Assembly (NCBI GenBank): GCA_009741485.1
Contig: VKON01000151.1
Coordinates: 1-64,000, forward strand
Source of the DNA: Malurus cyaneus samueli
Taxonomy: Eukaryota > Chordata > Aves > Passeriformes > Maluridae
DNA: 64,000 nucleotides
Direction: 5' to 3'
Position 1 is the stretch's first letter; each line of letters begins with the position of its first letter. The translations under genes and the position numbers were made by a program. The notes beneath the pieces are model-generated. The model was not told where the DNA came from, searched no databases, and was given only the letters and a program-made list of their open reading frames with translations. Of this stretch, positions 46,501-56,112 are shown piece by piece.

Positions 46501-49500
46501 ATCTCTAGTTTTAGTATATTTATCATGAGCGTTTGTTATATTAATATTCCACTATTTCTTAAGGGGAGATATTGAAAATGCAGCTTGGGAGGATTTTTGT
46601 ATTTCACTGTTTCAAGGTTTGCATTGGTTGTTGTTTAAACAGTGACCTTGCACAGGACATGCTTTGAAGAATCCAGGAGCTGGCCCTGGGGGGAGAAGAG
46701 TAACAGGGACAGGCACAGTCACAAAAATGGCTTTTGTACCCAAAACTGCTCCCTGCAGTTGCTAAAGGGCCTGGAGGAGCACAAACCCTGTGTTCCAGCT
46801 GTTCCTGGAGCCCCTGTGTCCTGTCCTGGGATCAGCCAGGTGACCATCAGAGGTGAAATCTCCCAGGATGCAGTGGATTCCAAAGGTTCCATCTCCTGTG
46901 GGCTCCCCCAGCTAGCTCATGACCCCACCCCTTTGTTTTCGGTGGTTCTTGGTCATGGACCGTCTTTTGAGGGTGAAATTAAATCAATGAAAAACCAATC
47001 AGCTGATGTTTGCCAAATGGGAAAGCTCAGTGTGACCCAGAGAGGACCCCTGGGCAGAGCCAGCCCTGAGGAGGGCCCTGCTGTGCCCTCCCAGCTGGGC
47101 ACACAGGGAGTGCTCACAATGGTTGCAGGAGCCCCTGGAGCTGTCACAATGGTTGGTGGAGCCACCAGAGCTGTCACAGTGCTGGAGGAAGCCACTCATA
47201 GAATTCTCAGAATGTTTGGAGGAGCCACAGTGCCTGTCTGTGGGATTGAGAGTAGCCACAGGGCTTGTCCTACTGGATTAGAGTAGCCCCGGGGCTTGTC
47301 CTGGTTGACTGGAGTAGCCCCAGGGCTTGTCCTGGTGGATTAGAGTAGCCACAGGGCTTGTCCTGCTGGATTAGAGTAGCCCCAGGGCTTGTCCTGGTGC
47401 ATTGAAGTGACCCCAGAGCCCGGAGCAGGACGTGGCCGTGCCAGTGGCCGCAGCAATGGCCCATGACGATGTGAGCTATTACCGGGGGCAGTACAAGGAC
47501 AGACTCCTGTCCCTGCTCAGGTGAGGGGCTCCTCATCCTGCCTCCCCATCCCTCCTTCACCCCCCCAGGGTGAGCTCCCATTCTTTATCTCTCCATTCCC
47601 TCTTGTAGTGCCTTTCCCAGCCCTGGAGCTCCTCTGGCTGTGCCTGGGGGTCCCTGCTGGGGGAGTCACTCTGCTGGAGGAGTGGGAGGTGGGATTGGGG
47701 TCTTGTCACCAAACCAGGGACCCAGCCCAGCTCCCAGAGTGACCCAGCATCCTGCCAGGAGCTGGACCCGGAGCGTAACCTCAGGAAATGTGTGGCAGGG
47801 AGCTCCGGCCCACCGAGGAGGAATCCACCAACTCCTTCATCTGCCTCCTGAAGAAGATGAAGGAAGTGCGATTGATGGAGAAGGTCGTGGAAGAGAAAGA
47901 GGAGGTGAGGAGGCTGGGAGCGCTCTGGGACAGGGCTGGGGGGTTTGGAGGGTGACAGGAGCAGGCAGGGCGGGGGCTCTGGCTGTGGCAGCCGTGTCAC
48001 CCTCGCTCTGCTGCTGCCAGGCCTTCACTGAGAGGATGGAGGCCCTCGCTGAGCAGTGGAAGGAGCTGCACGCCAAGAGGGCCCAGCTGAAAGCACACGT
48101 GGAGAAATCGGGGAGCACTGTCAAGGTACAGCGGGCACACCTGGCACACATTGTACACCTGGAACACCTTGGGCACAACTGGAACACCTGGTACCTGGCA
48201 CACCTGGCACACCTGTCACCCCTGGTACCTGGCACACATGCACATTGACACCTGTCACACTGTCACACCTGGTACCTGGCACACCTGTCACCCCTGGTAC
48301 CTGGCACACCTGTCACACCTGTCACACCTGGTACCTGGCACACCTGTCACACCTGGCACACCTGTCACACCTGTACCTGGCACACCTGTCACACCTGTCA
48401 CACCTGTACCTGTCACACCTGTGCACACCTGTCACACCTGTCACCCCTGGTACCTGGCACACATGGCACACCTTGCACACCTGTCACACCTGTCACCCCT
48501 GGTACCTGGCACACCTGGCACACCTGGCACAGCACCCCTGTTCAGCCAAGCCCCAGTTCCTCTCCCTTGGAAGAGCCGTGGGCCAGCACTCCCGGCCAGG
48601 CCTGCCCTGAGCCTGGCACTGATAGGAGCAGGGATTTGTACCCAGGAAGGAGAGAACATGTCCCGTACCCTGTGACTCCAGAGGACCACAAACGTCTCCA
48701 GGGACAGGTGTCAGCCCAGCCCCGCCCCACGATGTTCCAGGGCAGGTAAAGGAGGCCTGAAAGGGACAGTCCTGTGCAAGGGGCTGCCCCCAGGCCAGAG
48801 ACCAAAGGCCCCATGAAATGAGGGGAATGGTCCCGGGGTGCTGCACTGCTGGGGTCTCCTCTCTGAAGGCGTCTCCTTCCAGTGCCCCTGGCTGACCCTG
48901 CTCCCCCTTCCCTTGCTTCCCCTTCCCTCTGGCTGTGTGGTGGTGGGAAAACATCACCAGGAGAACGAAAGGCTGCGAACCCAAGCTCTGAAGAAAGCCA
49001 AAGAAGAGAAAGTGCAGAATACAGAAAAGGAGAGTGAGCTCTTGAAAGCTAGGAGGGAACTGGAAGACCTCAAAAAACAGCACCACAAACTCTCCAAAAA
49101 ACTGCTGAAGTACTCCCTGTTCAAGAGGTACCTGGAGGATGTAGTGAACAATTCCCAGGTGAGCTGGGGTGGGGCTCAGGGAGGGCCTTACCTGGGGGTT
49201 CAACTATAGGGAATGAGGCAAGAGCAGGGAAATCAACACTTTACCAAATCCAGGGGCTCCAGGTGGGGCAGGGAGGGTCCCCTCACAACCAAGGTAAGCT
49301 ACAGGGAGCAGTGTCAGGAGAGGAGAGCCAGAACAGATGAAGGATTGAGAAAACTGAACAAAAACCATGGGAAGGGGGAAAGCTCAGGGCTGAGGGGAAC
49401 AGGGCCCCCTTGTGCCACCATTTCAGGTCACACGGATGGTTTGGGTGTGGTGAAAACTGCCTGGGAGTGGGACCCAGCATGTGGGACATCACTGCACACA

Positions 49501-52500
49501 TCCCTGTGCTCCTGGAGCCGCTGTGGTTCATCCCAGATCCACAGGGCCACAGGGCCACAGCAGTGTCACCTCCCCGGGGCAGAGCTGTGTCACCTCCCCG
49601 GGGCAGAGCTGTGTCACCTCCCTGGGGCAGAGCTGTGTCACCTCCCCGGGGCAGAGCTGTGTCACCTCCCTGGGGCAGAGCTGTGTCACCTCCCCGGGGC
49701 AGAGCTGTGTCACCTCCCTGGGGCAGAGCTGTGTCCCCTCCCTGTGGCAGAGCTGTGACACCTCCCCTGTGGCAGTGCCATCTCCAGGCCTGGCACGGTG
49801 GATGTGACATCCCAGGGAATGTGGCCATGCTCAGGGACCAGCAGGGACAGGGAAGGGAAGGAAGGGAAGGAAGGGAAGGGAAGGGAAGGGAAGGGAAGGA
49901 AGGGAAGGGAAGGGAGGGAGGAAGGAAGGGAAGGGAAGGGAAGGGAGGGAAGGGAAGGGAAGGGAAGGGAAGGAAGGGAAGGGAAGGGAAGGGAAAGGGA
50001 AGGGAAGGGAAGATCTCCCAGCTGGGGAGGCCTTGGCCCTGGGGAGGGCAGGGAGCTTGGCGAGGGCAGGGCAGGGCAGGGCAGGGGAGCCCAGCGAGGG
50101 CCGAGCAGGGCAGGGCAGCGTGTCACTGACCCCAAGGTCCTGTGCCGCAGTTCCGTGACATCGAGGACGTCATCTCCTTCTACAAGGCCCTGGTGAGGAC
50201 TCGCAAGGACCTGGTGCAGTCGCAGTGGTGGCACCGGCAGCTGACGGAGCAGGCCAAGGTCCTGCTGCAGCAGCACAGGGCAGAGAAGGACGCCGAGATG
50301 CAGCGCTGCAAGAATGACCTGGTGAAGCTCAAAGAGTCCTTTGAGCAGGCCCAAAGTGACATCGCCCAGTGGGTGAGGAGCTGTGGGGCGGGCAGGGGGT
50401 GCCCCAGGCCTGGCTGGCCCAGGCGCTCAGGGCAGTTTGGGATGGCAGGAGGTGCCTGACTCCATCCCTCTATGGGGCTGGAGGAGCAGTGCCAGCCCAG
50501 CTGTGGAGCAGGTTTGTCACCAGGGGAGCGGCAGTCTGGGACAGTGACAGTGACAATGACGGTACCGTGCTGCTGCAGAGGGAGGATGTACCAGGGTGGG
50601 GACTGCAGGAGCTGGAAAATGCACGGGACGGTTCCTGGTTCTGCTCACACCACAGCAGGCTGACCCAGCTCCAGCCCCAGGGCCTTCCCAGCCTGGCTGA
50701 GGGGAATTCGGGGGCTCCAGGACGGGTCCCGGTGCTGAAGCAGACGTGTCTCGTGTCCCCAGGAGAATCGCTGGGCTGAAATTCAGGATAGGGCTGCCAG
50801 GAAAGCCCTGGAGCTGAAATCCCTCAACATGGCCATCCACAGCCTGTTCCAGGCCGCCAGCAATCGCCTCAAGTCCAAGGTGAAGGTGGCAGCTGAGGAC
50901 ATCCACGTGCAGCTGGACATGGTAAATGCAGGAATGCTGCAGAGATAGACCCTCCCAAAGGCAGGGGGAGCCCCCAGGGCTGACAGACCCTCCCTGCTCC
51001 CCTGGGTCCCTGGGCACGGGAAGTGGGGGGGACACTGGGGAAACCTGGCCCTTCCCAGAGTGGGGCAGGACGGGGGCCTGAGGGAGCAGAAGGAGTGGGA
51101 GCCAGGCCAGGACAGGGGGTGCAGGGACAGGGGGTGCAGGGATGAGGGGGTGCAGGATGAGGAGGTGCAGGGTGGGGGGTGCAGGGATGCATGGGGTGCA
51201 GGGGATGCAGGCATGCAGGGGTGCAGGTGATGGATGCAGGGGGATGGTAGGGGTGCGGATGTGGGATGCAGGGGTGAGGGGTGCAGGGTGCAGGATGAGG
51301 GATGCAGGGGTGAGGGTGCAGGGGTGCAGGATGATGGGATGCAGGGGTGATGGGGTGCAGGGGTGCAGGATGATGGGACAGGGGTGAGGATGCAGGGTGC
51401 AGGATGATGGGATGCAGGGGTGTTGGGATGCAGGGATGCAGATCCAGCCACAGCCCAGGTTTGGTTTCATTCCCCACCAGAGGCACATTCTGGTGCTGCA
51501 GGTCCATCAGGGCTCTGTTGTCTGCTCAGTTGGCTCAGGGACATTTGCCGTCCCAAAGGGACAAACTGCCCTCTGCCTCCCGTGTCCAGCCCTGCCCTGA
51601 CCCTGCCATCTCCCTTTGCCCCCCAGATCCTGCAGTTTATCAATGACCTGCAGGACTTCTCGGATGACATGAAGAAGCGCAGGCCAACTCAGTGAGGCCC
51701 TGCCCTGCCCACGAGGGAGCAGCAGGGTGGGCAGGGGACGGAGAGGGCAAGACAACCCTGCACACATTGTAGACTAAAACAAATAGCAAATGTTCAGAGG
51801 CATCTCTTCATTTCCTGCTGACCTTCCCTGCTCTCCTGGGAGCCCAAATACCCAGCAGCAGAAGAGGGAGAAGAAGCAGGAGGGACTGAGCCCTGTGTGG
51901 CCCTCAGGGGTCCAAGGGAATGTTCAAGTGATCATCCACCCCATTGTCATATGACCCAGGTTTTGTTCAAGGCTCAGTCTTGCTGATCAGTCTTCTAAAG
52001 CCCTAAGCCTTGATGTGTGGCCTTGGCCTGCAGTAAATGCTGCTTGAGTAGTCTCAGTTCCTCGGGAGGTGCTGTAGGAATTATCAGTGGAACAATGAGA
52101 TAAGCCCTCCCTTGTCAGGCAGTGCCGCCGTGGTTTGGAGCCGGGCGCGTTGCTGAGCCCTGTAATTAGTTAAATCTGCTCCTGTAATCAAAAGGCACGG
52201 CCACACTCCAGTGCCCTGTGACGGCTCCCCAGGTTTGGTGATTAGCGGGCAGGCCGTGGGTGGCTAATTGGATGAGCTTTAATCTTCACACCAGCGCGGC
52301 CGGCAGCACGGGCACGGGGGAGCTGTGCCGTGCTGAGGGCCCAGGCAGTCACCAAACATGTCACAAAAATGGTTGTGACCAGCAGAGCACTGTCATGACC
52401 CAGCCTGCGAGAGCGGGGCAGAGCGCTGGGGGAGGGAGGGACACGGAGCTGCAAATGATTTCAAATTTGCTTGCCTTGGCTGTTTTTTAACAGGCGGGAA

Positions 52501-55500
52501 TGGCTGTGCTCTTTTTGGCAAGCAGAGAGCTTTACGTGCCCTTTGCTTTAGTTAAACAACGTTGTCAGATGTTGTTACTCTGGATTTTGTGTCCTTCTAA
52601 TTAAACTGAATTGGGTGAACTGCAATGATTTTCCATCTTCGGAAGTGTAATGCTTCTGTCATGTTCACAGAGCTGGTGCCAGTGGGGAGACTGATAATAA
52701 TTTAATAAAAAGGTTTAATAAAAGAGCATATTAAACCCCCCAGAGCAGGGAGCAGAGCTGGGTGCTGTGGCAAGCTCCATCCCAGGAGTGTGTGTCTTTG
52801 ATTGCCAGCCTCGATAAACACCCGGGAATGTGATGGGATGCAGGTCTGGGATGCAGGACAATCCCAGCTCCTCTCTGCTGTTGCCCTTGAATCCCAGGTG
52901 ATCAGGGCACAGCAGGGCTCTGCTCTGCTTTCAGCATCACTGAGGTGATTGAGGGGGATGTTGTGGTTTATAAAAAAATCTTTTCAGCCCCTTTTGGAAA
53001 AAAATTTGTTTTTTTTTCTATTTTTCATTCTGCCTTCCCCTTGAGCTGCAGTCCCGAGCCCACGCTGCAGTGTCCAGGCAGAGGAGCTGAGGTGCTCTCT
53101 CCTGTGGGTGGTTCTCCAGCAGCGCTGCTCCATCCCACGGCCAGGAGATGTCTCCAGCTCCCCAGAATTCCTCCAGGAGCTCCGGCCGAGCTCTGGGTTG
53201 TGCCCGGACACCCTCGAGTGCCAGCCGGTCCCTGACCCCTCCTGGCCCCGCTGTCCTTGTGCACAGTGACCTCCTGATGGGGCTGTGGCCACAGAAGGAT
53301 GTCCAGCAGATGTGGGCACTGGGCAGCATCAGCACCTCCTGGGGAACAACTCGATTAAAAACTCAATTAAAACACCAAAGCAACTGCAACGTTCAAATTT
53401 AGGTCTTGGTGTGATTAAAAAACATTGAGAATTTGAGAGATTCTGAAAACGCTCTCTGTTCTCACATTGTTTGTGGAAATGCTTTGGGGAAGAGCAGGAA
53501 AAGGTAAAATGGAAATGAAATACAGAGTTTAAAAAAAGCAAAGTAGAGAGCAAAACTTGTGAACATCTGTGTGGGAACGGACCTTCCCATGACTCCCCCC
53601 AAACCTGAGCTGCACGTCTGGGTTCAGGGGACTCTCAGTCTGTCCTGAGGTTTGTCTTGTAGGAAAAACCAGGGAAGAGCTGAAAGGCAGAAACCAGAAA
53701 TCTGGTTTGAGGAATACTTAAGTGGAGTTTCATTTTACTGCTTGGATTTATGTGCTCTACACATGGAAAAGTTGTTTTCCATTGTCACCAGGGAAGTGTT
53801 TGTAATGTGAACAATCTCAAGTCATAATTCTTTGAAAAGAAACCCATATTTAATTATTTTCTTTATTAAATGTGTGTCCTGGCTTCTTGTTCAGGGTGAT
53901 GGCAGACCAGGAAATTCGGGAGGGGAGCTGTGTCCATCTACAGTTCTTGAATTCAGGAATGTTCCTGGTTAAGTATGGTCAGGATTTCAGGGAATAGAGT
54001 CTCACCTGATTACATCTCTATTAACAGTGGATCCTTTTGGTGTTTGAGGCTGTAGCAGAATTTTTATAAATCTGTGATTTGATCATGTAGCAAATGCAGG
54101 AATAATGTGCATTCCCAGGAATGTTATGTGTTCTAATTACAAACACCATTTGATTTGGATCTATTATACATTATATGGTGCATATTTCACTGTATATCTT
54201 GATTGTTCCCTGGAAAATGGATTCTCTCCTTCCTTACCCCAGTAACAAATCCTTACTCCCAGCCTGTGAGATGGGTTTGTTACTGGAGACTTGGGATTGG
54301 TTTTGGCTGATTTTCCTGGGATTGCTTCTCGGGGTGCTGAGAGCTGTGAGTTGCTGTGTGGCAGGGCCAGACCCCGCAGCCAGGGGGTTTTGTGCAGGAA
54401 ATGTCTCACAGAAGCTGTTTTCAGGTCGAGCCTCATGGCAGGAGGGGCCAAACGCGGCGTCAGCAACCCCTGGCTCCTGGAGGAGTCGGAGGAGACCCGA
54501 GGACTCGGCTTCGATGAGCTCAGGCAGCAGCAGCGCAGGATCATCGAAGGTACAGGAGCCTTTCTGGCTGTTCTCAACATTGCTGGCACCTTTGTTTGAG
54601 CATCAACACACCAACCTGGACTGGAGTTTTGTTATTTATCGATATCAAACACAACAGGCAGCTGTTTTCCTCTCATTTCCTCCTCTGCTTTGTTAGTAAT
54701 TAATTTACTTCACAACTTAAGTGGAGCATGTTTTGTTCTTGAAATGTTTCCTCCCTGGTCCTTATCTCAACTCATGACCCTTTTGTTATTTTTTTCCTTT
54801 CGCCTTTCTCTCTGTCTCCTAGTTGGTCAGGTGTGGAAGGTGAGAGTGCCTGGCTTTTGGCCAGCATCCAAACCACGACACCTTTTTTGCAGGAGCAGCA
54901 TTGTGCTTGCAATGTCCTTAACTGGGTACGTCTTCATAAATTAAATTGTGAAAGACCTGATTTTGGCCACATTCATGGTTTTGTTGTGTACAGTATCTGC
55001 ACTGGGTGTAGTGGTGCTGGGTGCAGTAAATGTCTGGATGAATTGGAACGAGGTAAGAATTAACTCATCTGAAAAGGGGTGTCAGGTTTTGGCCCTCAGC
55101 ACCCGTAAGGAATCTCTGGCTTTGGAAGTGTTGGAAAACCTCAGCCTAAGGATGTCAGGTGGTTAATGAGGTCATTTCCGTGCAATTAAAGTGTTGGAAG
55201 TGACGGAATTAAGTCGGTCTCCAGATAGGACCTCCTTCACTCTGCATGAGAACAACATCTGTACAGCTCAGGACAGTGGCTGAGCTCTGTCTGGATGGTC
55301 CAGGAGAAACCTCAACTGTGGTTTTAATTGCACCATAGGTAATTAAATTGAGGCTGGAGGAGCTGTTGGAGGACCATGGAAGGGAAGGAGGTCCAGGCCC
55401 CCCTGTGCCCTGGAGCACTGCCCCTGTGCAGCTCCTGCTGTGCCCCTCCCTGGCACCCCTTTTGGCTCAGGGGCTCCCTGGTGCCTGCAGAGCACAGGGC

Positions 55501-56112
55501 ATTGGTTCTTCACCCAGTTCTGCAGAGCTCTGGGAGCACACCACCCTTCCACTGCCCCCACCCCTCTCCTTCAGCTCTCCCCCACGTTCTGTATCCTCTT
55601 GCAGCTTTAAAAATCTCTTTGAATTCTTTGGTGTTTGCATCACCTGTTTTCTTTTATTCCTGTTAAAAGTTGCATGGAAAATTTAAAAAGGCTAATCAGG
55701 AGCTCTCTGTGTGTGCCAGAAAATCCCCTGCATTTATGATTGAGTAATAGCTGAATGTTAAATTCTTGGATTTTTTTTTTCTTTTGGATCCTCAGCAAAA
55801 TGTCCCAGCCAGAGCAGAGAAATTATTTACCCATCACTCATATTATTTCAAGAGTACTGTTGCCATAAGGATTAATTTCCATGTTGTGTTCGTGTGTTTT
55901 TCTTAATCCATTCACCCCTTTAAGCACAGAGCAGATACTTTCCTTCACTTCTACCTATTTTATGTAGCCTGGCATACCAGCAACTTTGTAATGTAATTTA
56001 ATATGTTTTTTTGGTGCAGAACAAGATGCTGGACTCGATGCTCTTTCTTCAATCATATCCCGGCAGAAACAAATGGGGCAGGAAATTGGGAATGAGCTGG
56101 ATGAGCAGAACG
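28364..56112 (+). CDS. STX8: STX8, syntaxin 8 (Qc-SNARE), partial: exons 1-4 (copy B) plus exons 5-6
   Basis: Exons are 28364-28380 (MAPDPW start), 29033-29132, 34018-34111, 35610-35720, 54425-54549 and 56020-56112. Phases fit except exon 3, which is one base short in this copy (CGCCA for CGCCAG before the donor). Syntaxin 8 is a tail-anchored Qc-SNARE that pairs with syntaxin 7, VTI1B and VAMP8 in late-endosome fusion. Recognisable parts are IAERIQERNRCQRSGE (exon 2), LKELLLRAVST (exon 3), QLEGDRRQNLVDEL (exon 4), SNPWLLEESEETRGLGFDEL (exon 5) and DAGLDALSSIISRQKQMGQE with IGNELDEQN (exon 6), the start of the SNARE motif including the zero-layer Gln. The rest of the motif and the membrane anchor are beyond the window or not recognisable before 64000. 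Residues after the starting MAPDPW are LPLLAAARQ, unlike mammalian FSTYDSTCQ. Confidence 0.85.
29556..30385. repeat. Minisatellite in STX8 intron 2, copy B
   Basis: Same unit as 16186-17005 (GGGATGGAGCTGTTCCAGGG). The first four units carry CTGCTCCAGAG and the remainder CTGTTCCAGG. Many one-base indels distinguish it from copy A. Confidence 0.92.
33387..33888 (-). mobile_element. LTR-like interspersed repeat, copy B
   Basis: Counterpart of 20025-20542 in the duplicated block, about 16 bp shorter through small deletions. It has the same position relative to STX8 exon 3. Confidence 0.6.
35905..36240. repeat. About 62-bp tandem repeat in STX8 intron 4, copy B
   Basis: Five to six units of the GGTTTTGGTGACATGGGG type, against three to four in copy A. 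Confidence 0.85.
38460..38870. repeat. About 75-bp tandem repeat, copy B, interrupted by odd sequence
   Basis: Units of CAGAATTTCGGGAGTTGTGC type. Between about 38600 and 38690 the pattern is broken by CpG-rich sequence (GGTCCGTCCGCGGCGTAGG) absent from copies A and C, resembling the material in the block joins. Confidence 0.75.
39635..40078. repeat. 51-bp minisatellite between copies B and C
   Basis: About eight to nine units containing GGGCTGGTGCTGGGACAGGG and TGGAGGTGCTGCAGGGTGCC. The unit length is a multiple of three, which keeps several frames open; no gene is implied. Confidence 0.92.
40079..41235. other. Join between copies B and C, no gene recognised
   Basis: Ordinary sequence to about 40545, then about 680 bp of unfamiliar sequence with many CpG and no match elsewhere in the window, ending where homology to copy A resumes (41236). 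It resembles the 26.16-26.9 kb join in character. Confidence 0.5.
41236..44175. repeat. Duplicated block, fragment C (STX8 intron 4 only)
   Basis: Matches copy A from about 23390 to 26075 and copy B from about 36860, in the same orientation, with very many small indels, more than between A and B. It contains no STX8 exon. It ends at the N gap with a degraded version of the sequence at 53128-53143. Confidence 0.88.
44176..44200. other. Assembly gap (25 N)
   Basis: Run of 25 N. Sequence before it is the end of fragment C; sequence after it matches 51917 onward. The order of blocks across it is not secured by sequence. Confidence 1.
44201..44440. repeat. Copy of the sequence downstream of the CCDC42-like gene
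   Basis: Matches 51917-52157 almost exactly (AGGGAATGTTCAAGTGATCA ... GCGCGTTGCTGAG). It then jumps to sequence matching 53133, lacking the intervening 52158-53132. The join shares GCTGAG with the downstream copy. Confidence 0.9.
44550..46107 (-). mobile_element. Endogenous retrovirus solo LTR (1558 bp) with 5-bp target duplication
   Basis: TG...CA termini (on the minus strand it begins TGTGGTGG and ends GCAACA). Flanked by CCCCT on both sides (44545-44549 and 46108-46112). The unoccupied site, with one CCCCT, is at 53237-53241, and flanking DNA on both sides matches that locus. A minus-strand AATAAA near 44733-44738 supports the orientation. No gag, pol or env coding is present, so it is a solo LTR. 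It carries a 39-bp repeat array in its middle. The sequence resembles LTRs I know as abundant in songbirds; I do not assign a family name. Confidence 0.9.
45228..45775. repeat. 39-bp minisatellite inside the solo LTR
   Basis: About 14 units of a 39-bp repeat containing CACCATGGTCACCATGGGCT and GCAGGGGGACAGCCTGCTC, with one- to three-base deletions in several units. It lies in the LTR part upstream of its poly(A) signal (U3 side). Confidence 0.93.
46108..46360. repeat. Right flank of the LTR, paralogous to 53237-53500
   Basis: Near-identical to STX8 intron sequence at 53237-53500 (for example CAACGTTCAAATTTAGGTCT). Homology fades near 46360, where an A/T-rich tract (46390-46560) begins. Confidence 0.85.
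46361..47250 (+). promoter_or_regulatory. Upstream region of the CCDC42-like gene
   Basis: A/T-rich to about 46560, then mixed sequence. A CCAAT box in AAAACCAATCAGC lies near 46995, about 460 bp before the start codon. A degenerate 30-bp repeat (CACAATGGTTG...GGAGCCAC) covers about 47115-47230. No earlier coding exon was found. Confidence 0.35.
47260..47403. repeat. 31-bp tandem repeat upstream of the CCDC42-like gene
   Basis: Four to five units of GAGTAGCCCCAGGGCTTGTC followed by CTGGTGGATTA, ending about 55 bp before the start codon. Confidence 0.88.
47456..51695 (+). CDS. CCDC42: CCDC42-family coiled-coil protein, seven exons, complete
   Basis: Exons are 47456-47520, 47799-47904, 48021-48125, 48961-49158, 50151-50372, 50763-50921 and 51627-51695 (TGA). 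All introns are GT-AG and in phase, giving 307 residues; human CCDC42 has about 316. The start is MAHDDVSYYRGQYKDRLLSL, aligning with the N-terminus of human CCDC42. Other aligned blocks are MEALAEQWKELHAKRAQLKA, LKYSLFKRYLEDVVNNSQFR, DIEDVISFYKALVRTRKDLV and ENRWAEIQDRAARKALEL. Almost the whole protein is Lys/Glu/Leu-rich coiled coil. Family knowledge: CCDC42 acts in the sperm head-tail coupling apparatus, manchette and flagellum; its relative CFAP73 tethers inner-arm dynein. By eye it is nearer CCDC42 than CFAP73, but identity is modest. In human, CCDC42 lies some genes away from STX8 beyond NTN1; here it sits inside STX8 intron 4, next to an N gap, so its placement is uncertain. Every intron but the first two is minisatellite-bearing or G/C-rich. 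Confidence 0.85.
48135..48537. repeat. Tandem CACACCTGTCACACCTGGTA repeat in CCDC42-like intron 3
   Basis: Degenerate 10-bp-based repeat (CACACCTGTC / ACCTGGCACA) over about 400 bp. It begins ten bases after the exon 3 donor and may have grown from it. Confidence 0.9.
49553..49765. repeat. 23-bp minisatellite in CCDC42-like intron 4
   Basis: About nine units of GGGCAGAGCTGTGTCACCTC plus CCC or CCT, alternating CCCCGGGG and CCCTGGGG forms. Confidence 0.93.
49843..50012. repeat. (GGGAA)n microsatellite in CCDC42-like intron 4
   Basis: About 170 bp of GGGAAGGGAAGGAAGG type, purine only on the plus strand. A GC-rich GGGCAGGGCAG run follows up to about 50120. Confidence 0.95.
51110..51437. repeat. 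Degenerate GGGTGCAGGGATG repeat in CCDC42-like intron 6
   Basis: Imperfect 10-15-bp units (GGTGCAGG, GGATGCAGG, ATGATGGG) over about 330 bp. Confidence 0.88.
51917..53500. other. Sequence between the CCDC42-like gene and STX8 exon 5
   Basis: Non-coding. Parts recur at 44201-44440 (51917-52157) and 44441-46360 (53133-53500), and 53040-53127 recurs at 25985-26073 and before the N gap. It contains the empty site of the solo LTR at 53237-53241. A CpG-bearing stretch at 52280-52440 has no recognisable frame. Confidence 0.6.
54425..54549 (+). CDS. STX8: STX8 exon 5
   Basis: Acceptor TTTTCAG and donor GTACAG. It encodes SSLMAGGAKRGVSNPWLLEE then SEETRGLGFDELRQQQRRII, the linker before the SNARE motif, well conserved with mammalian syntaxin 8. 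The phase (AG|G) joins correctly to exon 4. Single copy in this window. Confidence 0.95.
54690..54882 (+). mobile_element. Truncated LTR fragment, same family as the 44.5-kb solo LTR
   Basis: Matches the minus strand of 44550-44750 (CCTCCCTGGTCCTTATCTCA, then GTGCCTGGCTTTTGGCCAGC), ending AACCACGACA like the LTR 3' end. It is therefore a plus-strand LTR 3' fragment in STX8 intron 5, more diverged than the intact copy. Confidence 0.75.
56020..56112 (+). CDS. STX8: STX8 exon 6 (start of SNARE motif)
   Basis: Acceptor GGTGCAG and donor GTAAGG. It encodes EQDAGLDALSSIISRQKQMG then QEIGNELDEQN, near-identical to mammalian syntaxin 8. The Gln in LDEQ is the zero-layer residue of Qc-SNAREs. Single copy here. 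Confidence 0.95.
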
